Positions 1-5,572 of a DNA stretch of 5,572 nucleotides are shown here, in pieces. The position numbers and the translations under genes were made by a program. The notes beneath the pieces were generated by a model. It was not told the origin of the DNA, ran no database searches, and was given only the letters and a program-made list of their open reading frames with translations. This DNA is from Verrucomicrobiales bacterium (GTDB lineage: Bacteria > Verrucomicrobiota > Verrucomicrobiia > Limisphaerales > UBA1096), in the NCBI GenBank assembly GCA_011523195.1, contig WTHH01000333.1:1-5572 (forward strand), given 5' to 3'. The first letter of the stretch is position 1. Each line of letters begins with the position of its first letter.

Positions 1-1
1 T

Positions 2-1618
2 CATTACCTCGAGGAAAAAGGCATTCCGGTCGCCGATTTTGGGTGTGACTCTGAGGATCGTACGGACTACCCGGACTACGCTCAGGAAGTCGCCGCCTCG
101 GTGGCTTCCCGCCAATGCCGGTTGGGCATGCTGCTTTGCACTACCGGCGTGGGCATGAGCATTGCCGCTAACAAGACGCCCAGCATCCGGGCGGCGCTGG
201 TCGCCGACGAGGCCACCGCAGTCAGCGCACGCCTGCACAACAACGCCAACGTGCTCTGCATCGGGGTTAACGGCATGGACGAAAATTTGGCCAAGCGTAT
301 TCTCGACAAGTTCGTCGAGACCCAGTTTGAAGCCGGCGGACGCCATGAGCGCCGGGTCGACAAGGTGGAATCCGGCAGTGCGGAGCACCGACTTTCTTCC
401 GTCGACCCCGAGATTGCCCAGGTCATCAACCAGGAGACCACCCGTCAACAGGAAAACATCGAGCTGATCGCCAGCGAAAACTTTACCAGCCCAGCGGTGA
501 TGGAGGTGCAGGGATCCACCCTTACCAACAAATACGCCGAAGGATATCCGGCCAAGCGCTGGTATGGCGGTTGCGAATTTGTGGATGTTGCAGAGGAACT
601 GGCCATTGAGAGGGCCAAAAAGTTGTTCGGAGCCGAACACGCGAACGTCCAACCGCACTCCGGAAGCGGTGCCAACATGGCTGTCTACTTTTCCACGCTA
701 CAGCCCGGCGACAAGATTCTCACGATGGATCTGTCCCACGGCGGGCACCTGACCCACGGCAACAAGGCGAATTTCTCAGGGCGTTTTTATGAGGTGATCC
801 ATTACGGCGTGAATGAGGAGACTGAGCTGATTGATTACGACAATCTTGCGAAGGTTGCCGGCGAAAAAAAGCCGGCCATGATCACAGTGGGGGCCAGTGC
901 CTACTCTCGCGTGATTGACTTCGAGCGCATGGGCCAGATTGCCCGCGATGTCGGAGCGCTGTTGCTCGCGGACATCGCCCATATCGCCGGACTGGTCGCC
1001 ACCGGACAACACCCCAGCCCGGTCGGCCACGCACATTTCGTCACCACCACCACGCACAAGACGTTGCGCGGCCCGCGCGGCGGATTGATTCTCTGCGGCA
1101 AGGAATACCAAAAGCAAATTGATTCCCAGACCTTCCCCGGCATTCAGGGTGGACCGCTGATGCACGTCATCGCGGCCAAGGCGGTCTGCTTCTGGGAAGC
1201 GTTGCAGCCGGAGTTCAAGCAATATCAGGCACAAGTCGTAACCAACGCAGCCGCGCTGGCCAGCGGCCTGGCCAACAACGGATTTCGCCTCATCAGCGGC
1301 GGCACCGAAAATCACCTAATGTTGGTGGACGTCGGCTCACGCGACATGACCGGCAAGGAATGCCAGACCGCACTCGACGAGGCCGGCATTACCGTAAATA
1401 AAAACACCATACCCTTTGAGACGCGTTCCCCATTTCAGGCCAGCGGGATACGCATTGGCAGTCCCGCCGTGACCACCCGCGGCATGGGCGAGGCGGAGAT
1501 GGCCGACATTGCCGACATGATCAGCGAGGTACTGCTTGACATAAAAAATGTTGACAAGCAGGAGCAGGTCAGGCAACGTGTGCGGCAACTGACTGCGAGA
1601 TTCCCCTTGCCCTATTAA
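2..1618 (+). CDS. glyA: RpiB-GlyA fusion: ribose-5-phosphate isomerase B / serine hydroxymethyltransferase (5' end outside window)
   Basis: The frame is open from the left edge; 538 residues are visible before TAA. Residues 1-122 match RpiB, which interconverts ribulose 5-phosphate and ribose 5-phosphate: RTDYPDYA, LCTTGVGMSIAANK with the catalytic Cys at 46, RLHNNANVL with the active-site His at 79, and GGRHERRV. By recall of the E. coli protein about 20 N-terminal residues, including its Asp-His pair, lie outside the window. Residues from about 130 to 538 form a full-length SHMT (about 410 aa; E. coli GlyA 417), the cytosolic PLP enzyme converting serine plus tetrahydrofolate to glycine plus 5,10-methylene-THF. 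Seen there are YAEGYPAKRWYGG (178-190), HGGHLTHG (246-253), PLP-contacting Asp324, Schiff-base Lys353 in TTTTHKT, and SGIRIG with substrate-carboxylate Arg484. A linker of about 10 residues joins the domains, with no stop and no ATG with a Shine-Dalgarno near the junction, so one polypeptide is likely. The GTG at 101 is internal to RpiB and is not the start. In CTTG, Thr replaces the usual Gly. Confidence 0.96.
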   Translation, partial: HYLEEKGIPVADFGCDSEDRTDYPDYAQEVAASVASRQCRLGMLLCTTGVGMSIAANKTPSIRAALVADEATAVSARLHNNANVLCIGVNGMDENLAKRILDKFVETQFEAGGRHERRVDKVESGSAEHRLSSVDPEIAQVINQETTRQQENIELIASENFTSPAVMEVQGSTLTNKYAEGYPAKRWYGGCEFVDVAEELAIERAKKLFGAEHANVQPHSGSGANMAVYFSTLQPGDKILTMDLSHGGHLTHGNKANFSGRFYEVIHYGVNEETELIDYDNLAKVAGEKKPAMITVGASAYSRVIDFERMGQIARDVGALLLADIAHIAGLVATGQHPSPVGHAHFVTTTTHKTLRGPRGGLILCGKEYQKQIDSQTFPGIQGGPLMHVIAAKAVCFWEALQPEFKQYQAQVVTNAAALASGLANNGFRLISGGTENHLMLVDVGSRDMTGKECQTALDEAGITVNKNTIPFETRSPFQASGIRIGSPAVTTRGMGEAEMADIADMISEVLLDIKNVDKQEQVRQRVRQLTARFPLPY

Positions 1619-1703
1619 GTTAGCCTCGAGCTGCCTACCCGCGGTTCGACTAATCCCCCGTGAAGGAGCGGTTTTTTTCCGATTTAAAATTCCCCTTTTT
1701 AGC

Positions 1704-1735
1704 GGAGACGCAGGGCGCATCTCCCCCGATTTTTT
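1704..1735 (+). terminator. possible weak intrinsic terminator or attenuator in the rho leader
   Basis: GGAGA (1704-1708) pairs with TCTCC (1720-1724). The stem can continue with CGC against GCG across a 2-nt bulge, and six T follow at 1730-1735. Five bases separate stem and T-run and the stem is imperfect, so this is a poor match to a canonical intrinsic terminator. It lies 21 bp before the rho ATG, so it could end the glyA transcript or attenuate rho. Confidence 0.3.
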
Positions 1736-1750
1736 AACACCAATGGTGTT
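1736..1750. repeat. small inverted repeat just upstream of the rho start codon
   Basis: AACACC (1736-1741) and GGTGTT (1745-1750) are exact reverse complements around a 3-nt centre. The dyad lies 6 bp before the rho ATG, where a ribosome binding site would be. No strong Shine-Dalgarno is present, only GAG at 1751-1753. It may be an operator-like dyad or an RNA hairpin affecting translation start, or chance. Confidence 0.45.
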
Positions 1751-1756
1751 GAGCTG

Positions 1757-3199
1757 ATGAAAAACACGAGTCGTAAGAAAAAAGGACCACGAAAGAAAAA
1801 ATCCACCGGACTGGCTGCCACAGAGGCGGCGGCCGTTCGGAACAAATATCTGCGCGCCTACGGAGACAAGAACCCGCCCACACCACCCATTGAGGACGTG
1901 GAGGACATGGAACTGGCTGACGAACCCAGCTGCGACGGCGAAACGGTCAACATGAGCCAACTGCAGGCACTCGACATGCCTGAACTCAACAAGATGGCCA
2001 AGGAACTGGAAATTCCCAACTATGGCTCCCTCCAGAAACACGAACTCATCTTTCAGATTCTCCAGCGTAACGCCGAGAAAACCGGCGTACTTTACACCGA
2101 GGGTGTGCTGGAGATTTTGCCCGAAGGATTTGGTTTCCTTCGCTCACAGAGTTTCAACTACCTGCCCTGCCCCGAGGACGTCTACGTCTCCCCATCACAG
2201 ATTCGGCGCTTCGATCTGCAGACAGGTGACATCATCTCCGGCGAAATTCGTCGCCCCAAGGACAAGGAGCGATTTTTCGCGCTGGTCAAAGTCTCCTCCG
2301 TTGGCCGCGAGGAACCGGAGAAGGCCAAGGACAAAATTCACTTCGACAATCTCACGCCACTCTTCCCCGAGGAACGATTCTTTCTTGAAAATGATCCCAC
2401 GGAATATTCAACACGCGTGATGGATCTCGTCTGCCCCATCGGCAAGGGCACCCGCGGACTCATCGTGGCTCCGCCGCGTACCGGTAAGACGGTGCTCATG
2501 CAGAACCTCGCCAATGCGATCATCAAAAACAACCCGGAGGTGTACCTCTTCATTCTGCTCATCGACGAGCGACCGGAGGAGGTCACCGACATGATCCGCA
2601 ACTGCGACGCCGCCGAGGTGATCAGTTCCACCTTCGACGAACCGCCCGAGCGCCACGTGCAGGTGGCCGAGATGGTCATCGAGAAGGCCAAGCGCATGGT
2701 TGAGCACAAGAAGGATGTGATGATCCTACTCGACTCCATTACCCGTTTGGCTCGCGCCTACAACACAGTCCAGCCTCACTCCGGCAAAATTCTCTCCGGC
2801 GGTGTGGACGCCAATGCCCTGCACAAGCCCAAGCGCTTCTTCGGTGCCGCCCGGAACGTCGAGGAAGGCGGCTCACTCACCATTTGTGCCACGGCGCTGG
2901 TCGATACCGGCTCTCGTATGGACGAAGTCATTTTTGAGGAGTTCAAGGGCACCGGCAACATGGAGGTGCACCTTGATCGTTCGCTTGTCGATCGCCGCAT
3001 TTTCCCCTCCATCAACGTGGAGTTGTCCGGTACGCGAAAAGAGGAACTACTCTACCACGAGCAGGAACTCCCCCGTATCGTGAACCTCCGCCGTGCCCTT
3101 ACCGGCGTTCCGCCAGTAGAGGCGATGGATCTGCTGCTCAACAAGCTCAAGCAGACCGACAACAACATCGAGTTTCTGCTCAAGATGGCCGTCAAGTAA
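1757..3199 (+). CDS. rho: transcription termination factor Rho
   Basis: This 480-aa protein is the hexameric ATP-dependent RNA translocase that releases RNA polymerase. Residues 1-65 are a non-conserved extension: Lys/Arg-rich at 2-17, acidic at 46-62. The Rho_N helical domain follows (about 66-108), then the cold-shock-like primary RNA-binding domain (about 109-195) with EGFGFLR at 123-129 and DVYVSPSQIRRF. The RecA-type motor starts near 215. It shows Walker A APPRTGKT (238-245), LLIDERPEEV with catalytic Glu271, Walker B ending at Asp326, a Q-loop region (about 329-349), R-loop KGTGN (397-401) and SGTRKEELL (424-432), holding the arginine that acts in trans. All motor motifs are intact. 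E. coli Rho is 419 aa, the difference being mainly the N-terminal extension. The ATG at 1757 is the first plausible start in frame; Met66, at the start of Rho_N, is an alternative. It is read alone, 138 bp after glyA and convergent with mutL. Confidence 0.98.
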   Translation: MKNTSRKKKGPRKKKSTGLAATEAAAVRNKYLRAYGDKNPPTPPIEDVEDMELADEPSCDGETVNMSQLQALDMPELNKMAKELEIPNYGSLQKHELIFQILQRNAEKTGVLYTEGVLEILPEGFGFLRSQSFNYLPCPEDVYVSPSQIRRFDLQTGDIISGEIRRPKDKERFFALVKVSSVGREEPEKAKDKIHFDNLTPLFPEERFFLENDPTEYSTRVMDLVCPIGKGTRGLIVAPPRTGKTVLMQNLANAIIKNNPEVYLFILLIDERPEEVTDMIRNCDAAEVISSTFDEPPERHVQVAEMVIEKAKRMVEHKKDVMILLDSITRLARAYNTVQPHSGKILSGGVDANALHKPKRFFGAARNVEEGGSLTICATALVDTGSRMDEVIFEEFKGTGNMEVHLDRSLVDRRIFPSINVELSGTRKEELLYHEQELPRIVNLRRALTGVPPVEAMDLLLNKLKQTDNNIEFLLKMAVK

Positions 3200-3201
3200 C
3201 G

Positions 3202-3215
3202 CGCTTGGCCAAGCG
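3202..3215. repeat. perfect 14-bp palindrome CGCTTGGCCAAGCG, copy 1
   Basis: The 14 bases equal their own reverse complement. The copy starts two bases after the rho stop codon. The same 14-mer occurs exactly at 3931-3944, with near-copies at 4015-4028 and 4141-4154. This pattern suggests an iterated palindrome in this genome. Confidence 0.85.
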
Positions 3216-3229
3216 TAACATTTGGGACG

Positions 3230-3307
3230 TATCTCGGACTCGCAGGCTCGTCCCTCCACCTTAAATCAGGGCCGAATTTGGAAGGACGAGCCCGCGAGTC
3301 CGGGATA
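3230..3307. repeat. long inverted repeat between convergent rho and mutL
   Basis: The 24-nt arms are 3230-3253 and 3284-3307. They form 22 Watson-Crick pairs, one G-T pair (3234/3303) and one A/C mismatch (3244/3293, a G-U wobble in the minus-strand RNA). Pairing can continue inward (3255-3258 with 3279-3282) past one mismatch, leaving a loop of about 20 nt. Transcripts from either gene would fold here, so it could protect or terminate both 3' ends. Neither side has a T-run, so it is not a classic intrinsic terminator. A dispersed REP- or MITE-like palindromic element is an equally good reading. Confidence 0.8.
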
Positions 3308-3321
3308 ACTAACCACCCCCA

Positions 3322-5259
3322 CTACTGGATCCGCCCGAATTTCTTCTCCAGATCCGGATAGCTCATCTCGATGAGCGTGGGGCGGCCGTGCGGACAAGTA
3401 TAGGGCATCTCGCACCGGCGCAGGTCATCGACCAACCCCTGCAACTCCTCCTCTCGTAGTGAGTCATTAGCTTTCACGGCGTGGCGGCAGACCGTCTTGG
3501 CAATCATATCCTCGCCGAGCCGCAGGGCGTTTACCCCCTCGCCGGTCGCCTGAAGTTTATCGACCAACTCGAGGACGAACTTTCTGGAATCGGCCGACTT
3601 CACGAACGGCGGCAGCGCATCGAGCATAAACGTGCGCTCGCCAAACTCACTCAGGCCCACACCCAGCCGGTTCAGTGTTTCCAAAGTTCCCTTCAAAAAC
3701 TTTGCATCCTTGGGCGGCAATTCCACTGTCTCCGGCAACAGCAGTTTTTGTGAAGTCGCACTGCCCTCCGTTTCCATTCGTCGCAGCATCTGCTCATATA
3801 ACACCCGCTCGTGTGCGGCGTGCTGGTCCATCAGCACCATGCCCTTGTCCGACTCGAGCACCACGTACAGTCGCCCCACCACGCCGAGCAATCGAAGAGG
3901 TACTCGCAACATAGGAACAGGTTGAGCTTCCGCTTGGCCAAGCGCTGGTGACGATAACTGTACAGGCTGGGTGTCCAGAGCCGGCCGACTGTCCAGCATC
4001 TGTTCCCCGTCACGCCCTTGGCTAAGCGCGGCGATTGATTCCGTGTTCCCCAGTTCCTGCTGGGCGGGCAGTGGTTCCGGAACGGCTACATCCGGTGCAG
4101 TCACGGCATCCACCGCATCCCATTCGGCAGTGCCCAAATCCGCTTGACCAAGCGTCTTCGCCTCCGTTTTAGGTTGATGAAATTCAAGCAAGGTCTCCTG
4201 CACCGCCCGAGTCAGGATGCGGCGGACATCACGCTCGTGATGGAACTTTACCTCGCGCTTGGCAGGGTGGATGTTCACGTCCACCTCGCCGGGATCGATC
4301 TCGAGAAAAAGGCAGCACACCGGGAACTGTCCCTTCATCAACGCGGTGTGATAGCCCTCCATCAACGCCCTGTTCAGGCTTTTGTTCTCCACCGGTCGTC
4401 GGTTAACAAACAAGTGCTGGTTGGCCCGGGTGGAGCGGGATACGCCCGGTGCACCGATCAGGCCCCAGATTTTCACTTTCGTAGTTTCATCCCACTCCAT
4501 TCCATCTTCCGGGTTGTCCGGCAGCGCCCGTGCCACGCGATACTCAGCGCTGCTATGAACGTTAAGCAGGCTAATCCCCTCCCCGTGAAGGGCTCCCATC
4601 CGTTCGCGCACTGCGGCAACCTGTGACTCAACTGAATCGTCCACCTGACACGGCGCCAACTCCCAGACACGGCGCTGGTCCTGCGTAAACACGAAGCCGA
4701 CCGACGGGTTGGCAAACGCCACAAGCGTCAGGAAATGCTGAATGTGACTTCGTTCCGTCTCCGGTGTACGCAGAAATTTTCGACGCGCCGGAAGATTGTA
4801 AAACAACGAGCGAATCTCGACGGTGGTTCCCACCGCGTGCCCTGCCGATTCGACCTGCCGAATCTTCCCGCCGTGAATCTCGATCCGGGTGCCTTCACCG
4901 GATTCATTCTCGCGGGACAGGGTGGTCAGTGTCATCCGGCCAACGCTCGCGATACTCGGGATCGCCTCACCGCGAAATCCCATCGTGGCGATGGATGCGA
5001 GGTCATCGGCGGATTGGATCTTGCTGGTCGCGTGGCGCTCAAGGCAAAGCAGCGCATCGTCCCGGTTCATGCCGACGCCGTTGTCGGTCACACGAATCAG
5101 GCTCCGTCCGCCCGCCTGAATCTCCACCGAAATTCGTGTCGCCCCGGCGTCCAACGCATTTTCAATCAGTTCCTTGACCACGCTGGCTGGGCGCTCGACC
5201 ACCTCACCGGCGGCGATCTGATTGGAAACAGTTTCTGAAAGGAGACGGACGTTGCCCAT
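3322..5259 (-). CDS. mutL: DNA mismatch repair protein MutL (endonuclease type)
   Basis: This 645-aa protein couples mismatch recognition by MutS to strand removal. The N-terminal GHKL ATPase has KELIENALDAGAT (catalytic Glu30, Mg-binding Asn34), DNGVGM (59-64), HATSKI, GFRGEA (94-99) and LFYNLPARRKFLR; HPAKREVKFH (from 331) closes the N-terminal domain. A Pro/Gln/Ala-rich linker covers about 361-450. The C-terminal domain has the metal-binding nuclease motif DQHAAHERVLYE (478-489), fitting DQHA(X)2E(X)4E, plus CRHAVKA (591-597) and CPHGRP (622-627). QKLLLP (504-509) fits the beta-clamp-binding pattern. It should therefore nick DNA itself, as in bacteria without MutH. I chose ATG at 5259 (MGNVRLLSE), which gives the usual distance to the NQIAAGEVVERPAS block and has an AG-rich stretch near 5269-5276. 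An in-frame TTG at 5286 would add nine unconserved residues and lies in an inverted-repeat arm. The linker holds three in-phase copies of the 14-bp palindrome. Confidence 0.98.
   Translation of the reverse strand: MGNVRLLSETVSNQIAAGEVVERPASVVKELIENALDAGATRISVEIQAGGRSLIRVTDNGVGMNRDDALLCLERHATSKIQSADDLASIATMGFRGEAIPSIASVGRMTLTTLSRENESGEGTRIEIHGGKIRQVESAGHAVGTTVEIRSLFYNLPARRKFLRTPETERSHIQHFLTLVAFANPSVGFVFTQDQRRVWELAPCQVDDSVESQVAAVRERMGALHGEGISLLNVHSSAEYRVARALPDNPEDGMEWDETTKVKIWGLIGAPGVSRSTRANQHLFVNRRPVENKSLNRALMEGYHTALMKGQFPVCCLFLEIDPGEVDVNIHPAKREVKFHHERDVRRILTRAVQETLLEFHQPKTEAKTLGQADLGTAEWDAVDAVTAPDVAVPEPLPAQQELGNTESIAALSQGRDGEQMLDSRPALDTQPVQLSSPALGQAEAQPVPMLRVPLRLLGVVGRLYVVLESDKGMVLMDQHAAHERVLYEQMLRRMETEGSATSQKLLLPETVELPPKDAKFLKGTLETLNRLGVGLSEFGERTFMLDALPPFVKSADSRKFVLELVDKLQATGEGVNALRLGEDMIAKTVCRHAVKANDSLREEELQGLVDDLRRCEMPYTCPHGRPTLIEMSYPDLEKKFGRIQ
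3931..3944. repeat. perfect 14-bp palindrome CGCTTGGCCAAGCG, copy 2 (inside mutL)
   Basis: Identical to the copy at 3202-3215. On the mutL strand it reads Ala-Leu-Gly-Gln-Ala (residues 439-443) in the variable linker between the ATPase and nuclease domains. Confidence 0.85.
4015..4028. repeat. diverged copy of the 14-bp palindrome, copy 3 (inside mutL)
   Basis: CCCTTGGCTAAGCG matches the 14-mer at 12 of 14 positions. It lies 84 bp from copy 2 in the same codon phase, encoding Ala-Leu-Ser-Gln-Gly (mutL residues 411-415). Confidence 0.55.
4141..4154. repeat. near-perfect copy of the 14-bp palindrome, copy 4 (inside mutL)
   Basis: CGCTTGACCAAGCG matches at 13 of 14 positions. It lies 126 bp from copy 3 in the same codon phase, encoding Thr-Leu-Gly-Gln-Ala (mutL residues 369-373). 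Confidence 0.7.
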
Positions 5260-5284
5260 GCTAAAGGCCCACTCTACGGCGGGC

Positions 5285-5326
5285 AACCGGTCCGCCCAAG
5301 CGTTTTTGAATCCGGGCGCACCGGTT
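5285..5326. repeat. inverted repeat between the TPR gene and mutL
   Basis: Arms 5285-5297 and 5314-5326 are complementary at 12 of 13 positions (one C/C mismatch, 5292/5319) around a 16-nt loop. On the minus strand the hairpin begins at the last base of the TPR stop codon and ends 25 bp before the mutL ATG. No T-run follows it, so full termination is unlikely. It could be a processing or partial-termination site within an operon, or another dispersed palindrome. The upstream TTG at 5286 lies in one arm, which argues against its use as the mutL start. Confidence 0.65.
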
Positions 5327-5571
5327 TAGTTGCCGATCAGGCGGGCCAGTTTTTCAACCTGATTGAGATAGCGTTGCACGCTGTCCCGCGGACGCTTTGA
5401 CTGGGCGGATTTCAATAGCGGCACCGCCTTGTCATAAGCACTGCGACTGACGAGAAACTGGGCGTGAGCCACCTTGGCGCGCACCTCGAAATCATTGACT
5501 TGTTCGGCGCGTTGAAAAAACAACCCGGCCTCCTCCGGCTTGCCATTGCGCCCGTAGTAATCGGCTAGAAG
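5326..5571 (-). CDS. C-terminal end of a TPR-like repeat protein (5' end outside window)
   Basis: The last 81 residues before TAA are visible and the frame stays open to the right edge. The segment LLADYYGRNGKPEEAGLFFQ followed by RA has the small/aromatic/Gly/Ala spacing of a tetratricopeptide repeat. A second helical pair follows around AHAQFLVSRSAYDKAVPLLK, then a charged C-terminal helix (QRYLNQVEKLARLIGN). No signal peptide, membrane segment or catalytic motif can be judged from this fragment. TPRs usually scaffold protein-protein contacts, so the partner and role are unknown. It is on the same strand as mutL, 66 bp upstream of the mutL ATG, so co-transcription is likely. The TTG at 5523 is an internal Leu codon, not the start. 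Confidence 0.75.
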   Translation of the reverse strand, partial: LLADYYGRNGKPEEAGLFFQRAEQVNDFEVRAKVAHAQFLVSRSAYDKAVPLLKSAQSKRPRDSVQRYLNQVEKLARLIGN

Positions 5572-5572
5572 G

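Larger units (their letters stand above)
1619..1756 (+). promoter_or_regulatory. glyA-rho intergenic region / rho leader
   Basis: This 138-bp gap carries no gene. It has two T-runs (T7 at 1672-1678, T6 at 1730-1735), an A/T-rich patch with a TAAAAT hexamer near 1684-1689 that could be a -10 box, and two small dyads listed separately. No convincing -35 box lies at proper spacing, so I cannot assign a promoter. The region may contain the end of the glyA transcript, a rho promoter, or both. Rho genes are often autoregulated through their leaders (family knowledge), which would fit a structured leader here, but the sequence does not prove it. Confidence 0.4.

Noticed and set aside
287..297. TTGGCCAAGCG in the RpiB part, resembling the 14-bp palindrome
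   Set aside because: It matches only 11 of 14 positions, is in a different codon phase, and encodes Leu-Ala-Lys-Arg at a site where E. coli RpiB also has Leu-Ala-Lys, so protein conservation can explain it.
776..1315. 179-codon open frame on the minus strand inside glyA
   Set aside because: It is antisense to a strongly conserved SHMT domain, shows no recognisable motif, and is the expected shadow of a GC-rich gene.
1639..1678. Intrinsic terminator after glyA ending in T7 at 1672-1678
   Set aside because: Only CCGC/GCGG (1639-1642 with 1668-1671) and a TTC/GAA pair can form around a large loop, which is too weak to call.
1337..2041. 234-codon minus-strand open frame spanning the glyA end, the leader and the rho start
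   Set aside because: It lies opposite two confident genes, its product has no recognisable domain, and it would need the unconserved leader to be coding.
551..2840. Other CCAAGCG occurrences (near 552, 2687 and 2828)
   Set aside because: They encode conserved Lys-Arg dipeptides in SHMT (PAKRWYGG) and Rho (KAKRMVEHK, KPKRFF), and the left half of the palindrome is absent.
4144..5238. Plus-strand open frames (4144-4626, 4735-5238) opposite mutL
   Set aside because: They are shadows of the mutL ATPase domain, whose conserved motifs account for the sequence, and they show no family signature.
5284..5286. TTG as the mutL start, giving 654 aa
   Set aside because: The nine extra residues are not part of the conserved MutL N-terminus, the codon lies in an inverted-repeat arm, and ATG at 5259 gives the normal family start.

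Overview
This window (5,572 bp, GC-rich by eye) holds conserved housekeeping genes from a bacterium. Left to right: the 3' part of an rpiB-glyA fusion (+, open at the left edge, ending at 1618), a 138-bp leader, rho (+, 1757-3199), a 122-bp convergent gap full of dyad symmetry, mutL (-, 3322-5259), and the last 81 codons of a TPR-like protein (-, open at the right edge). No tRNA, rRNA, CRISPR array, transposase, prophage or defence gene is visible.

The likely source is a member of the PVC group, most plausibly Verrucomicrobiota. This is an inference from the RpiB-SHMT fusion, the style of the Rho protein (long Lys-rich N-terminus, P-loop APPRTGKT) and the nicking-type MutL. It was not confirmed by a search.

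Functionally, the fusion joins a pentose-phosphate isomerase to the main enzyme making one-carbon units. Rho terminates transcription. MutL is the endonuclease-type mismatch-repair protein of MutH-less bacteria, probably co-transcribed with the TPR gene upstream of it (66-bp gap). The two gene pairs run towards each other and meet at 3200-3321.

The most notable signals are not genes. First, a perfect 14-bp palindrome, CGCTTGGCCAAGCG, occurs just after the rho stop and again inside mutL, with two further near-copies in mutL. All three mutL copies lie in the same codon phase in the non-conserved linker, where they encode A/T-L-G/S-Q-A/G. Second, a long near-perfect inverted repeat (24-nt arms) lies between rho and mutL. 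Third, a 13-nt-arm inverted repeat lies between the TPR gene and mutL. Together these suggest iterated palindromic elements spread through this genome. I see no evidence for a wholly new multi-gene system.
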